This document shows, piece by piece, positions 63,063 to 64,000 of a stretch of DNA of 64,000 bases. The stretch lies in assembly GCF_002157875.1 (NCBI RefSeq), contig NZ_CP021376.1, forward strand, positions 2,485,001 to 2,549,000. Reading direction: 5' to 3'. Origin of the DNA: Oceanisphaera avium. Lineage in GTDB: Bacteria > Pseudomonadota > Gammaproteobacteria > Enterobacterales > Aeromonadaceae. The translations under genes and the position numbers were made by a program. The notes under the pieces are model-generated. The model saw only the letters and a program-made list of their open reading frames with translations, made no database searches and was not told where the DNA came from. Numbering within the stretch: position 1 is the stretch's first letter; each line of letters starts with the position of its first letter.

Positions 63063-64000
63063 TCAATCCGCAAATGCCATGTCTCGTAAAAATAAGGCTA
63101 TTTGCGGGAACGCAATAATTAGACCGGCGGCCACAATCAACATAAAAATAAAAGGCGGTGTGCCGCGTATAACATCCATGTAAGGCCGTTTAAAGATAGC
63201 GATAGCGGTGAAAATATCACAGCCAAAGGGTGGGGTAGCCGAGCCTATCGCCACTTGTAGCGTCACGAGTACCCCCACTAATACCGGATCTAAACCTGTG
63301 GCAGCAATGGCGGGGGCAAAAATAGGCGTGAGCACCAAGATCACGACGATGGGGTCGACAAACATACAAGCAATAAAAAAGGCGACACTAATCGCAATCA
63401 TCACTCCAATAGGGCCCGCTTCGTTAACGCCGACAGCCTCTAAAATGGTTTGCGGCACTTGAGCAAAAGATAATACCCAAGAAAAGCCATTACCAACGGC
63501 GACTAGAATAAAAACCACGGCGGTAATTAGGCCAGTGGATTTTGCTATTTGATAAATTTGCGCCAATTTTAATGAGCGGAAAATAAAAAACTCTAATAAA
63601 AAGGCATACAGTACGCAGACCGCGGCGGCTTCGGTGGGGCTAAAAATACCACCATATATACCACCGACAATAATGACGGGGAAAAATAGCGGCCACAGCG
63701 CACGTCGGGTGGCCGTTACGCGCTCAGACCAGCTGGCTTTAGGCTCAGTAGGTACCTTATTGCGATGTGCGTAATAGAGGCAATACAGAGAAAACATTAC
63801 CAAGATCAAAAGGCCTGGGCCAATGCCGGCAATAAACAACTCTGCAATAGAGGTTTTAGAAACCACGCCATAAATAATCATGCCAATACTGGGCGGAATT
63901 AAAAAAGCGATATCGCTAGCATTAATAATGAGCGCCAAGGTGAAGGAGTCAGAATAGCCGCTTTTAAGCATCTTGGGTCTAAGAGGCGATCCTACCGCGA
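63063..64000 (-). CDS. TRAP transporter large permease, DctM family (5' part outside the window)
   Basis: The frame is open to the window edge; the residues before the internal Met at 63971 (AVGSPLRPK) fit the DctM repeat, so the N-terminal part is missing. The visible part, about 312 residues, has eight or more membrane segments with IPPSIGMIIYGVVS, FSPTEAAAVCVLYAF and GSATPPFGCDIF. The DctP and DctQ partner genes would lie beyond the window. The substrate, probably an organic acid, is unknown. Confidence 0.92.
   Translation of the reverse strand, partial: AVGSPLRPKMLKSGYSDSFTLALIINASDIAFLIPPSIGMIIYGVVSKTSIAELFIAGIGPGLLILVMFSLYCLYYAHRNKVPTEPKASWSERVTATRRALWPLFFPVIIVGGIYGGIFSPTEAAAVCVLYAFLLEFFIFRSLKLAQIYQIAKSTGLITAVVFILVAVGNGFSWVLSFAQVPQTILEAVGVNEAGPIGVMIAISVAFFIACMFVDPIVVILVLTPIFAPAIAATGLDPVLVGVLVTLQVAIGSATPPFGCDIFTAIAIFKRPYMDVIRGTPPFIFMLIVAAGLIIAFPQIALFLRDMAFAD

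Overview
The window looks like chromosomal DNA of a marine or sediment, denitrifying gammaproteobacterium. Gene order and protein similarity recalled from memory suggest Aeromonadales relatives such as Oceanisphaera, Oceanimonas or Zobellella; this placement is inference, because no 16S sequence is inside the window. Coding density is high. I see no prophage, transposase, integrase or CRISPR array.

Region 1 (1-4160) is the 3' part of an rRNA operon: the 16S-23S spacer with tRNA-Ile(GAT) and tRNA-Ala(TGC), a boxA-like element, 23S, 5S and a terminator, then a degenerate second 5S tail carrying a hairpin insertion and its own terminator. Region 2 (4440-12415) is a complete nosRZDFYL nitrous-oxide reductase cluster behind a well-formed FNR/DNR-type class II promoter. 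It is followed by a convergent cytochrome c-551 gene, a plausible electron donor for denitrification.

Region 3 (13071-36257) is housekeeping: a tautomerase, crcB, ubiE-ubiJ-ubiB-tatABCD-hemB, the gppA-rhlB / trxA-rho-ubiD-fre block, ubiK, the divergent ilvY/ilvC pair, tcdA, csdAE and rep. MITE-like inverted-repeat elements lie between two pairs of convergent genes here. Region 4 (36400-50700) is more accessory: a cytochrome c5, a MarR regulator broken by one frameshift in a C-run, two GST-like genes, an EamA transporter, sbcDC, a DUF3360 membrane protein, a YbdG-type MscS channel, a TsdBA-like diheme cytochrome pair (thiosulfate/tetrathionate) and a YgjP-like metallopeptidase.

Region 5 (50776-58209) holds a macAB plus TolC-like efflux operon, a two-gene operon of a FlgC-like small protein and a SprA-related HExxH protein, and a DCC/FAD-oxidoreductase pair. 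Region 6 (58345-62935) is a nitric-oxide module: a hemerythrin DnrN/YtfE-like gene and quinol NO reductase (qNor), divergent from norR. The intergenic region shows a sigma-54 promoter and three GGT-N7-ACC NorR sites. The window ends inside a TRAP transporter DctM gene.

Functionally, the NO and N2O reduction steps of denitrification sit about 46 kb apart. NO reduction appears to be controlled by NO through NorR and sigma-54, and N2O reduction by an FNR/DNR-type regulator. NosZ has a twin-arginine signal, and the tatABC genes that would export it are in the same window. No nitrite or nitrate reductase, and no apbE/nosX flavin transferase, is present here. The strongest observations are the nor regulatory region, the nosR promoter, the MarR frameshift, the dispersed and palindromic repeats, and the little-characterised FlgC-like/SprA-like pair.
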